DNA from: Lumnitzera littorea
Lineage: Eukaryota > Streptophyta > Magnoliopsida > Myrtales > Combretaceae
Assembly (NCBI GenBank): GCA_024138015.1
Contig: JAMXBB010000008.1
Location: 4,606,107-4,670,106, forward strand
Length of the DNA stretch: 64,000 bases
Direction of reading: 5' to 3'
Shown: positions 51,780 to 63,125 of the stretch, piece by piece
Position numbering within the stretch: position 1 is the stretch's first letter
Layout of the letters: each line of letters starts with the position of its first letter
Notes under the pieces: model-generated
Seen by the model: only the letters and a program-made list of their open reading frames with translations
Database searches by the model: none
Told to the model about the DNA's origin: nothing
Program-made: the position numbers and the translations under genes

Positions 51780-53570
51780 AGATTTAGGATCAAATTCGAC
51801 TAATCTTCATCCTATTCTCCCTCTGGTTGGTAGGGGTTAAGGTCAACAATATTGAAAGTATCAAAAACTCCATAGTCTTCAGGTAGTTTCAATTTGTAGG
51901 CATTGTCATTAATCTTTTAGAGTATTCTGAAAGAACCTTCAACTTAGGCAGATAACTTGCTTTTTCCTCTTGCTTGAAAACCTTTCTTCACTTAAGTGCA
52001 ACCATACTAAGTCACTAAACTGAAACTGTATTGTCTTCCTTCCTTTACCCTTCACCCTCAACTTCTTGGCAACTTAATCAATTTGTCAGGTAACCTTCTG
52101 ATAGATTTATTGAAAGGAATGTGCTCAGGCTATTGCATCAAGGTCTTCTTGCTTAGATATAGGTACTAAGGCATATTCAAGTGGTAGCTCTGGGTTGGAA
52201 CCATAGATAACTTCAAAGGTGTTTGTTTGGTGGTGTTGTATAGTGTTCAGTTGTAAACAAATTCCACCATAGGCAATAGACATCCCAATTAGTTAAGTTC
52301 TTCCCCACTATAGCTCGAAGTAATGAACCTATAGTACGATTAATAACTCCTATCTAGTGGTCAATTTGGGGGTGGCAAGAAATGATAAAAAGGAGTTTTG
52401 TTCCCATTCAATACCAAAGAGTCCGCCTAAAATGGCTCAAAAACTTTAGTCCTAATCTGACACCACACTCCTTGTCATACCTTACAGATGAATAATTTCC
52501 TACAAAAATAAAGAAGCAATAGTTGAAACATCGTTAGTTTTAGAGCCGTGTACAAAGTGTGCCATCTTATTGAATCTATCCACAATGACCATAATAAAGT
52601 CTTTGCCTCGGGCAATTTGTGGTAATCCAAGTACAAAATCTATGCTCAACTCAATTGAAGGTTTCGTCAAGATAGATAATGGCATTGTTTGCCCTTGTTT
52701 GGCTCGATTTTTAGCCCTCTTACAAGTAGCACAATTCTCAACAACTCAATGCATATCTTGCCACATTTTAGGCCAAAAGAATCTTTCATTCAACAACTCA
52801 TATGTTTGTCTCTCTCCAAAATGTCCAAAAAGCCCACTAGAATGAGCTTCTCTCCTAAGCAACTCTCTCAAAGAATAGGTTAGCATACATAGCCTGCTTC
52901 TCCAAAACAAATATCTATCTTCCACATAATAGTTATCTACTATTCTTCCCTTTTCACATCATCCAAATATAAGACCAAAATGGGGGTCTTGAAGATATTA
53001 CTCTTTAATGCTTGCAAATCCCAAGAGTCTAGTTTGTAGTTCAATAAGAAGATCATGCCTTCTTGACAGGGGATCACCAACCACATTAGTTTTTCCTTGC
53101 TTGTATTTAATCACAAAATTGAAACCTTCCAAGAATTTAACCCGTCTTGCTTGTCTCTTTGATAGCTTCGCCTAACTTCTGAGATAAATGACAAACTCTC
53201 TCAATAATAAATAATGTTGCAATACTTGGAGTACTTAGATAATTGCTAAGAGTTCTTTGTCATATATAGAATAATTCAAATGAGGTCCCCATAGCTTCTC
53301 ACTATGATAGGCAATAGGTCAGCCTTCTGGCATTAGCATTGCTCAAACGTCAATACCTAATGCATCATATTGGAGCTTAAATATTTTCTCAAAGTCAAGC
53401 AAGGCTAATACATGTATAGAGGTCAACCTCTCCTTTACCTTGGCAAAACTTTTCTTTTCTTTCTCTCCCCACCTAAACTCGTTGTTATTCTTCATTAGCT
53501 CGATAATAAGTGCGGCTATTAATAAAACGGCAGTAGAAGGAAGCCAATCTATGGAAGCTTCTTATCTTAA
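51780..53570 (-). pseudogene. Element C integrase and RNase H
   Basis: RNase H motifs (NYSIYDKELLAII) lie at about 53,230-53,290. The integrase zinc region and core follow; 52,500-52,685 reads IELSIDFVLGLPQIARGKDFIMVIVDRF-like sequence with the first catalytic Asp (DFVLGLP). The C-terminal integrase runs to about 51,840. Stops are scattered, and some frames are shifted. Confidence 0.82.
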
Positions 53571-54620
53571 GACATGATTTACCAACCTCATAAAAGTTGC
53601 TTAGATCATTTGATAATCCAAATGGCATTACCATCCACTCGTACAAATCTTGTCAAGTCTTGAAAGCAGTCTTCTACTCATCTCCTTACCTTATACGAAT
53701 TTGGTGGTAACCTGACTTTAGGTTAATCTTGCTAAATACTCTAGCACCACCCAGTTCGTCTAACATATCATCTAGCCTCGGGATGAGGTACCTGTACTTG
53801 ATCGTAATCTTATTCACAACCCTATTATCTACACACATTCACCATATACCATCCTTCTTTGGTACAAGTAACGCAAGCACGGCATAAGAGCTGAGACTCT
53901 CTCCTACATAACTTTTTTCTAGCAGCTCATTCACTTGTTTATAAAGTTCGATAGCTTGCTTAAGGCTCATTCGATAAGTTAGTTTATTCGGTAGAGTAGC
54001 ACTAGGTATCAAGTCGATGCATTGTTCAATGCCTCAAAAAGAGGGTAATTCTTTAGGCAACTACTTAGGAAATAGGTCGACATATTCATGTAATAGCTCT
54101 CAAACTTCCTTGGGTAGCATAGCTTATTCCTTTAACCCCAATAGTTTCTTAACTAATAAATAGGTCAATATGTCACACTTGATGGCTTCTTAGAGCTCAA
54201 CTTGGCTTAAAACTTGCTTTCTTGATTCAAGGTTATGGGGTTTAAGGTGATTTTCCTCCCATCTTTCTCAAACACATACGTGTTCTTGAAACCATCATGA
54301 ATGACCCTTTTATCAAATAGCCATGGTCGGCCTAATAACACATAGGACGTGCACATAGGTAGTATGTCACAAAGGATTTCATTAAAACAGTTCTCAATTG
54401 AGATCAGCAGCAGTACTTACTAAGTGACGTGTAATGCTCCCTTTTCATTTAGCCAATGCAACTTATATGGCCTTGGATGTGAGATGGCCAGCAGCTTAAG
54501 CCTCTTAACTAGCTTGGCAAATGCTATATTAGTGCAACTCCCACTATCTACTGTGAGTGCACATACTTGCTCATTCACCTTAAAGGTGATGTGAAACAAG
54601 TTCTCACGTTACTCTTCCTC
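53571..54620 (-). pseudogene. Element C protease and RT, catalytic core deleted
   Basis: RT is well conserved from VPKKDG through CVDNRVVNKITIKYRY, RLDDMLDELGGARVFSKINLKSGYHQIRI and EWMVMPFGLSN (about 53,600-53,860). It then passes directly from a VNHVLR-like word to RSFHRLASFYCRFI near 53,560-53,580. The segment of roughly 75-80 residues that carries the YxDD catalytic box is missing. Protease lies at about 54,420-54,620, with a HPRPYKLHWLN-like stretch. The element could not reverse-transcribe itself. Confidence 0.85.
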
Positions 54621-55886
54621 AACTGATGGTTCAATGCTCATTGGTTGTCTAACGACTAAGGTTAACTTATCCAAATCTTCAGCTAACACATCTTCCTCAA
54701 CTAGCTTATCGTTAACCTCAACCTCTTCCTCTAACTCTCTTTTCTCCTCGAATTCCTCATCCATGCTATCTACTTCGATCTTTAAGGCATTTCCCCCGAT
54801 GATCATAGTTCTTCTATTTGGACATTGGGTGGCCATGTACTAAAATCCTTGACACTAAAAACACTTGATCTGGTTTGTCTTTCATCCTAAGCCTTGACCT
54901 TTCTCAAAAGTTCTTGGTAGCACTTCACCATTACTTGGTCAACTCCTCTGTATAGCTCTAATGTCTGTCCTCATGTTCGACTCGATACTATATTGAGCTC
55001 AGTGATTACTTTGAACACGATAACTAGATTGGATAAGTCGGCTCAATAGAGGTCAGCTTAACCTGTTCCTCCTCTATCTCTCCACATGGTAGCCTATTCT
55101 TATAGTCTCGTCTAATGTAGTAAACTGTTGAAGCTCCATTATGTCTCGAATGTCATTCCTCAACTTAGTAAGCAACCTGGATACTGTCCAAGCTAAAGGC
55201 TCATTAATCTCATATCGGATCATGAGCATTTGAATCTTAACTCTTGAAATCAAGTAAAAGTATCATACAAGTAAGTATCCAACACAAATCTATTTCTAAG
55301 GACTCTTCTCATCTTAAGCTAGGTGCTAACCTCTATATATCCTTCTCTCCTTCTCATAGCCTAGAAGTTTCTCCACCACATCTCAGCGTACCCTAAGAAC
55401 TCTAAAGCAACAACTTTCATTTTCTCACAATCCTCATGCTGGTAATAGCTAAAGACTTGCTCCACTTTCTCTTCCAATCGAGATAATCATTAACATTTTT
55501 AGAAACATTAAAGCTTGAGATTTAAGCTTCATAAGGTTGGTATCTCAGTGTATTGGAGCTTACTCTTCTACTTCAACATACCCATCTTCTTCATATGCTT
55601 CACCCAATCCAATTCTCCTCCGTACTCGTTCTATCACTCCTCTACCTTGATTTTATCAAGTTGGGATTTGTCCTCTCACAGGCTAAGTAGCTAAGGGAGT
55701 GTTTTAAGTGGCATTAATAGGTTAGAAAGCTAATGCATGGACAGCTATAGTCAAGTTGGCTATCAAGTTAGCCATTTTGTTGATTCTTTCATCTATGCTT
55801 CGAGGAGTGTTTTGAGGTTATTAGCCATTGTGAATGACACAACTATTATCATCTCCAATACCAGCATTTACACTTGAGTTAGTCAT
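54621..55886 (-). pseudogene. Element C gag
   Basis: The start is near 55,886 (MTNSSVNAG). The zinc knuckle at about 54,825-54,880 reads CF*CQGF*YMATQC, with two stops and Tyr for His. An open Glu/Asp-rich gag-protease linker occupies 54,609-54,836 (CPNRRTMIIGGN, then many E/D). Several stops occur upstream. Confidence 0.82.
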
Positions 55887-56228
55887 TCCTTTACATAACT
55901 TTAACAATACTTGAAACTTCAATACTCGAGAAACAACTGATATTATCTTCAAATCAACCAACTCATACACTTACACCTCCATACGAATATTTAAATCTAA
56001 GTAATCTTCAATTGCAAAGAGCCACTCTAAAGATAACAAAACCTAGTACTTCCTAATGCTCAAAATAGGGTAAAACAAAGTACTTCATAACAACTATTTC
56101 ACAGCAACAATACAACTTCCACTACTTACTAAAAACACGGCAGCTAACCTCTATACAGCCACAATACAATACTACAACTAATACTACTCACAACAAAACT
56201 CAAATACAACTTACCCAAACAAACCTCC

Positions 56229-56240
56229 ACTCTAATACCA
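56229..56240 (-). other. Element C primer-binding site
   Basis: ACTCTAATACCA is the complement of TGGTATTAGAGT, close to the initiator-Met site, three bases from the LTR start at 56,244. Confidence 0.88.
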
Positions 56241-56243
56241 AGA

Positions 56244-57136
56244 TCATAGGGTACACCAAGAGCAGACAAGGCCAATCGTATCAAGGCAGGTCTAAGCTCG
56301 TAGAAGGCTTAAAATTGAAGGTGATGAAGTGGGTGAAACAAGAATAGGAAAAGTAAACAAGTGAATACCCCATGAATGAGTCTAAGGATATAATGCACCA
56401 AAGAACTTTTGTAGACTCACAAAACAAGCTCAATATGACACAGGAATGGTTTGGTAAAGTTACTCGCAAACTAACCATGCTCAAGGGTTAGGATAAGAGT
56501 AGGAAGGCAGGAGTAAGCACAGTAGCTCACAAAGGTAAATGTAGTATATTCGATATTAGATTGATTGTTGCGGCTGCATTGTACAAGAACATTTATACTC
56601 AATATTCTAAGGCAACTTGCCAAAATAGGAAAAGACAAAAGGGTGTTTCCTAAAAGAAGCAAAATACAAAGAATGTAAAAGGGTACAAATGAAAAACTAA
56701 GAAAATGTCGGTCTGTATGGTAGATTTCATCACATGGTAGTAGGTCACATGGCTGACAATCATTAGCAATGTTAATGGCAAAGCAAACAAGATTGTACGG
56801 TTAGTCAAGTTGTTGCTAAGCAAAATTGAAGACTCTTTTGAGGTGATGTTAACTCAGATGCGCTCAAGAGTACTCAGCATAAGTATTGCTGAGCTACTAG
56901 TCGATACAGGTATGGCTAAGCAAACAGGTAAATGGGTTGAGCTGTTAGTAGAGCATAACTTAGGTGGACATTTGATTATTGACAGACACGAACTTGCTCG
57001 ACTTGGCATTTTTGGCAAGTCGACAATTGGGATTAGCTTTGCTTCTTCGGTTGTAGGCTAAGAAGAAAGGCTTCGCTTTGTCAATCCTTCAAGACCTTAA
57101 GCTCGGGTCAATAGTTTAGTGGCTCAATTCTTATCA
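56244..57136 (-). repeat. Element C 5' LTR
   Basis: 893 bp, TCATAGGG (TG worn to TC) to CTTATCA. The minus-strand TATA box lies at 56,591-56,597. It is the partner of 50,899-51,761. Confidence 0.92.
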
Positions 57137-57141
57137 ACAGG
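57137..57141. other. Target-site duplication of element C, right
   Basis: ACAGG, identical to 50,894-50,898; the E RT resumes directly after it. Confidence 0.9.
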
Positions 57142-59410
57142 TATCCTATCCTAAAACTTGATGACATGTTAGATGAATTGCATGGGGCAAGGATATTCTC
57201 AAAGGTTAATCTAAGGTTCAGATACCATTAGATCAAAATACGAGCAAGATAACAGTAGAAGACCGCCTTCAAGATAACGCATGGATTATACAAGTGACTT
57301 ATAATTCCATTCCGTCTATCCAATGCTCTAAGCACATTTGTGAAGTTGATGAAGTGTGTGCTCCATAACTTGATTGGGAAGTTTATCGTTGTTTACTTTA
57401 ATTATATCCATAGTGTACAATCTTGACCTAAAGTCACATTTTGATCATCTTAGAGCTATCTTTTTTGTACCTTGAGCCAAGAAACTCTATAAGAACCTAA
57501 AGAAGTGTGACTTTCTTCTAAATTGAAGTAGTGCTCTTAGGTTTTATAGTAAGTGAAGGGGGAATCCAAGTTAATGAAGAGAAAGTACAAGCTATAATAA
57601 AATGGCTGGAACCAACTTGCTTAACTGATGTCCAAAGCTTTCCTGGATTGGCTTCCTTCTATCAACGCTTCATCTAAAGCTTCAATACTATAGTGGCTCC
57701 ATTAACTAAGCTATCCAAGAAGCATGCTAAGTTCAAGTAATGAGAGATAGAACAAAAGAGTTTTGAAAAGGTGAAAGAGAAGTTGACCACTGCCCCAGTC
57801 CTTGCTCTCCTCATCTTTGACGTAGTGTTTAAATTGGAGTATAATGCATCCAGAGTAGGAATAAGTGTCATACTAACATAAGAAGGTTGACCTATTGCCT
57901 ATTTTAGTAGGAAACTCCGAGGAGCTACTCTTAACTACTTGATGTATGGCTAGGAGTTCTATTCCTTGGTCCAAGACATTACTCATTGCCAAGCAAATTT
58001 GTAATATACACTAACCACGAGTCATTTAGGTACTTAAAAAGCTAGCTCAAACTATCCAAATGACAATCTAAGTAGATCAAGTTCATGGAGGGATTCTCTT
58101 TTGTAGTGAAGAATGGCAAGGGCAACATAGTGATTGATACCCTATCCAAGTAATATACTCTCCTAACCAAAGGATAGACAAGGTTAGTTGGATTCTTAAC
58201 GATCAAGAGCTTATATACCGAAGATCCATACTTTGGTTCAATATATGCGCAGTGTAAGGAAGGATGGACTGTTGATGACTATCATAGGGAGGACATATTT
58301 TTATTTCAAAAAGGTAAATTGCGTATCCTGACCTATTTCATGTAGAAGTTGTTGGTACATAAGGCTCATAGAGGTCAAATGTCCAGCCATTTTAGCAAAA
58401 GGCAAACACTTGAGCTATTAAATTCAAGGTTCTTTTAACTAAGGATATTGAAGGATGTACACTCAGTCTTGGAGGTGTGCTACCTACTAGAGAGCCAAGA
58501 GCTAAACTAGATAAGGGCCTTATTTGCCTTTTCCCTTCCCAACCAAACTGTCGTCTGAACTAAGCTTAGATTTTATGCTTAGCCTACTAAAGACATGTTA
58601 AGGGAAGGGCTCAACCATGATCATCATCAATAAGTTCAATAAGATATCACACTTCGTACTATATAACTATACTAACGACGCTTCGACTTTTGCTCCTCTC
58701 TTTTTATAGAAAGTGGTCAAGTTGCATAAAGTATCAAGGATCATAATATTCGATAGGCATCTAAAGTTCTTAAGTCATTTCTAGAAGACTTTATGGAGAT
58801 GATTCAAAACTAAGCTATTGTTTGGTATATCATGTCATCCACAAATGAATGAATAGACAGAGGTCGTCAACCAAACCTTAGGAACCCTACTCTAAGTGGC
58901 AATTGGAAGAAATTTGACAAATTAAGACTTATGCCCTCCTATAGTTAAGTTCACCTATTACAAGACAACACATAGTATCATGGGTAAGTTGCTATTCGAA
59001 GTTGTCTATAGGTATAACCTCAACCTTCTACTTAACCAAGCATTTCGGCCAAGCCATCCCAAAAACCTGATAGCCATAGACTAATTTGAGGCCTACAAGA
59101 AGGTAATGGACCACTAGACCTAAGCTGCTTCTAAGCTTGAGCAAAAAGGCTAAGGATGAAAGGTTAAAATGTTCCAACCTGGCAACCTGGTATGGATTCA
59201 CCTAAATAAAGATTGATTTGCAAACTTGAAGAAGGGCAACTTGTATTCCAAAGCATATGAACCATTCAAGATTATTGAGAAGATCAACGAAAACATGTAT
59301 AGGGTAGACCTACCAAGTAAATAAGGAGTCTTGAATTCCTTTAATGTTAATCACCTAAGTCTATACATTCTCGAGGATGACAGTCCAAAACTAAGCTGGA
59401 TTTGATCCCC
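57142..59410 (+). pseudogene. Element E RT, RNase H and integrase
   Basis: RT resumes as YPILKLDDMLDELHGARIFSK. The catalytic box reads YFNYIHS near 57,396-57,425, so both Asp of YFDD are lost. The RT thumb / RNase H region contains LKKCDF and NHESFRYL (about 58,013-58,035). Integrase has FDRHLKFLSHF (about 58,745-58,785) and SCHPQMNE-TEVVNQTLGTLL around the catalytic Glu (about 58,830-58,900). Its C-terminus (EPFKIIEKINENMYRVDLP) lies at about 59,255-59,320. It ends with a stop about 25 bp before the polypurine tract. Stops and shifts are numerous. Confidence 0.85.
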
Positions 59411-59419
59411 AATCTCAAA

Positions 59420-59433
59420 CGGCCTAGAGGGGA
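59420..59433 (+). other. Element E polypurine tract
   Basis: GGCCTAGAGGGGA directly before the 3' LTR start TGATAGGAAT at 59,434. The same tract, complemented, borders element B's 3' LTR at 30,520. Confidence 0.75.
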
Positions 59434-62215
59434 TGATAGGAATCACAGTCCAATCATACGGTGTCAAGCTTGTGGGCTTACCATCATGGTCTACCAAACT
59501 TTCCAACATCAACTTGCTGGAAAGGAAGTTGAGTTCCTTTAAGCTGAACTAATAGGGGTACCTAAGCTCTTACCAACAGCTGATTATCTCTTAGGTTAAG
59601 GAATTCACTACTACTATCTAGTTGACTAAGAACCAAAACCTTAGAGTACCAACATGTTTGGATCCTCGAAGGGAACATGGCAAATAGTTTAGCAAATCAA
59701 CCAAATATCTTGGCCAATCTAGCACTAAGCTCTCCAATAAGATGCTAACCAACTAGTTTAGCTTGGCAACGAACACAGAGGTCTTACTCCCTACTTAGGA
59801 CTAGTTGCTGACCAATCACTTCTTCCCCTACTAGAAGCTTGCCCCATAGCATTTGGGACCACAAAATGAGCTATCGATACATATCCGTCAACTTTTCTAA
59901 CATTATACTATTATGCAGAATATTCCTTTGTTTCTTTTCCAAATTTACCCCTTACATATTCTTTGTAATCCATTTTTGGCATAGTATCCTAATATGCATG
60001 AATTTTGAAAAGTGTATTTTATACCAGCAAGTATACCAGGTCACGTAAGTAGTAATAAAATGAATCGGTGAGACTAAGTTGTATGTACAGGGACTGAAAA
60101 CTAATTACTAAATTATATCAATTGTCTTTTTAGCTAGATGATCAAAATAAAATGTTTAAACAAATTAAAATGAAAACAAATAACTTAACTAGAACATAGA
60201 AGTAACAAAAGGAGAAGTTTACCAAGTCAATTGCGTAGGATTTTGACTAGGTTATCATCCAATCAATTAACATATACTTCTAAAATATATTAAGACTAAT
60301 TAGTTGGTTTTTAACTAAATTCATAAAAAATCACTTCCCTTTTAATTTGTTATTGTCCTAATTATAGTATAAATGCCTCTTTCGAGTAATTTATCTATAA
60401 TCTTCAATTAAGTAGTAAATTTTTCTAACAAATATTACTACTCTAATTAATATTAAAATTCATGCATATTTTTATGTAACAAAAATTAAAATTAATCTCA
60501 TTAAGTATATAAATCCTAAAATTAATCTAAAGAGCATGTATCCATAGCAACAATTAAATTAATTTTAATTTGATCTCATATGAACCATCCATTCCCTTTC
60601 GAATTTTTTAGGTTCTATTCACAAAAGTATTGTTAGCTAGACAATAATACTTTGAATCATGAAAACATGATAATTAAAATTCACAATAATATATAATAAA
60701 ATCATATATTAATTAAATCATCAAGTTTGTCAAAATCCTATAGTAAAAATTTAGTTCATGGCAATTATAAAAGCGATACAAAAAAATTCAAGAAACATGT
60801 TGATAAATTTAGAGCAAAGGAATAGAAGAACTCGAATAAATTTTTGGAGCATAATTCCGTCTTCTAATCTCGTCTTTCTTGAACTTCTCGTGCCGTTACG
60901 ATAAAAACTAATGGAGAGTACTTAAAACATGAAAATTTGAAGTACACACTTTCATTCATAACTCTTTGCAACTCTCCAAAATATGATCCTAGCTCCCTTT
61001 ATATATATTATCATGGAAATGGTAGGAGTGATATATTTCTTTTAGTATCTACTTCTTTGGATCTCTCAAAATCTTCTTTTGACATTAACTTTGTGTGTGT
61101 GAAAATTGATCCTATATTTGTTAGCCTTGTTTCTTTAAACATAGCGTAAACTTATACCTTGGCTTCTAATTGAATATGACACAAATCCTCTTCTCAATCC
61201 TTGACAAGATGGCTTCTTTTATCTTCAAATTTGGTCCTATACATGTATAATGAAAAGGCATGGGAGATGACTTGATAAGGGCCCTATGGTGAGAAATGAA
61301 AATATGATCATGGTCTCTTGTACGTCATTGATTAATGGGAAATCCACCCTTTTGGTTCTTCATAGTTTAAGCTTCAAAGTATAATAGGAAAAAAAGACAA
61401 TGATGAGCCCCATGTGATGTTCAATGAAATGAACTTTGCAAATTGAAGCTATGAGTTCCAAACATAACAGAGGATGAAAAATGAATTCCATTTGCATTTA
61501 GTCTAGATAGCTTGATTCCTATTCCTACTTCTCGTATATTTTTGCACTTATGATAGATTATGTGTATATTTTCTGGTTTCATACATTTTTCCTATTCAAG
61601 TACCAAAATATAAATATTAAAATGACTTATAAGTAGGATAAAAAAAATATTAACGATTTAACCCCAATTTAAGATCATTTTACATCAATTTTTTTTTATT
61701 GACCTATCTAACGTGTAATTTATTACTTGTATTAATAAAAAAATAAAAGCACTATAAATTACATAAAATCGTAAGATTTAAAATTGAATAAGTATGTAAA
61801 AATATACACCTATCATAACCATTTTAGTGAATTGATGTGACCTAATAGTTTCCTTAAATGGGTTATATAAGTACCTACTAATGTAATAGCTACACGATAT
61901 GATTATTAGTAATAGAAAATTCATCTTATCTTCCTTATGCTTGTGTTTCCCTAGCAAACCAAGTACAAGTTCTCTTATCTAACTTCTTCATGAGTAAAAG
62001 TAAGTGCGAAAAGCCTTAAGAGTAACTTGTGTCATATCAAGCGAACCCTAAGTTTGTGCAAGACACTAGGTGTGTAATATCCACATATCTATGCACAAGA
62101 TCAGCTCAATCTTTTACTACCATTTTAGCCTTCTAGATGTCTCAAGGTTATTACCTACCCATTGTGCTCAAGTGATAGGCTCACGTATGTTCACCAACAT
62201 TTGAGATCCCTATCA
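59434..62215 (+). repeat. Element E 3' LTR, split by a 1.8-kb insert
   Basis: 59,434-60,005 matches the first half and 61,815-62,215 the second half of the 5' LTR (24,588-25,529). The two halves total about 973 bp against 942 bp. The end reads CCCTATCA. The sequence after it (62,216-62,366) is shared with the S1 flank at 1,970-2,125, so part of this locus was spread as a unit. Confidence 0.8.
60006..61814 (+). mobile_element. Insert in E 3' LTR (repeat S, copy 2)
   Basis: About 1.8 kb of non-coding AT-rich DNA. The left end has GTGTATTTTATACC and the right end, complemented, GGTGTATATTTTT, a possible short terminal inverted repeat. The right two thirds match about 400-1,560. A 70-codon open frame at 60,937-61,149 parallels the 69-codon frame at 706-915. 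It could be a non-autonomous DNA transposon; no transposase is present. Confidence 0.6.
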
Positions 62216-62366
62216 TAAATCATTTATAAATAATATTAGTGTTGGTATTTGTTGAATAATATTAGATTAAGGCTAAATGGGTAATTTGCATAATAATAAT
62301 AAAAAAAAAAAGAGGAGAAAGGAGAGAGAGATTACTAAGGGAGAAAAATTAAGGAGTTGCCATTAT
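62216..62366 (+). repeat. Flank of repeat S, copy 2, with purine tract
   Basis: It matches about 1,970-2,110, including the AAAGAGGAGA-rich tract and AAAATTAAGGAGTT. The match is cut at 62,366, where a new LTR starts. Confidence 0.7.
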
Positions 62367-63124
62367 TGACGGTCTTCAGCCTAGGGCTCTAAAAGCTAAA
62401 GTCTCCTAGTAAGCTTAGAAAGTATGATCCCGCATCCCATTCATGAAAAAGAAAGCTCAACATACTGACTAGCCTTACTTGCTTGACTCGGGCTTACCCT
62501 CAAGCACTCCTAGAAGTTCGCTCTTAGGGATCTCTCCCCACTACACCCCGACCACAAGAGGAGAGCTCGCTTCCTTATCCAAGGACCATCTACAAGGAGC
62601 TCATCAACTAACACGCCAAGCTCGCCTCCTCCTCCTTGGCCCTTTCTCTCTCATCATGAAATTCCCAATAACCACTTGATAAACTACCTACAACCTAGCC
62701 ACCAAGCTAGGGTAGCTACCTACTACCGATAGGACAAGCCCATCCCCTCAACCTCTATCAGCAAATAAAAGGGCACAAATCTTTTCTCATATTAACAACA
62801 TTACTTCCTTAGATCCAATGTTAGCCAATCACCATGTGCCATGTGTCCAAGAAGGTCAGATCCCTTAACCTATAAAGAGAAGTCAAGCCTTGAAGTAAAG
62901 GGATCTTAATCCCCATTCTGATATGGATTTTACTTCCTTGAGCACTCTTGGGAACTCTCTCTATTTTTATTATAATCTTCAATACTCTCCTCACTAACTT
63001 AAGTATTAAAGGGCCTTCATTGGCAATGCCACAGGGGGCTTTTTTGTAGTACTACCACCATATGAAGTTGCTAGACTGCTAAGAGTTCACCTAGAAGTCA
63101 TACTTATGATACCAACTATCACCA
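62367..63124 (+). repeat. 5' LTR of a Tat-lineage Ty3/gypsy element
   Basis: It starts TGACGGTC and has a TATA box at 62,871-62,877 (TATAAAG). Near its end it has the ACTTAAGTATTAAAGGGCC word, a worn form of the ACTTGAGCGTCGGAGGG stretch seen in Tat-type LTRs. It ends near ATCACCA. TTTGGCACCC at 63,125-63,134 sits where Tat elements have a TTGGCGCCC primer-site region. The insertion interrupts repeat S. Confidence 0.7.
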
Positions 63125-63125
63125 T

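Larger units (their letters stand above)
50899..57136 (-). mobile_element. Element C: complete-ended Ty3/gypsy, minus strand, inserted in the E RT
   Basis: 6,238 bp with LTRs at 50,899-51,761 and 56,244-57,136, a primer site at 56,229-56,240 and perfect ACAGG duplications on both sides. Minus-strand order is gag, protease, RT, RNase H, integrase. It is shorter than most gypsy elements because the RT catalytic region is deleted. Reading frames keep long open pieces but contain stops. Its LTRs are clearly related to those of D and to the solo LTR in B. Confidence 0.93.
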
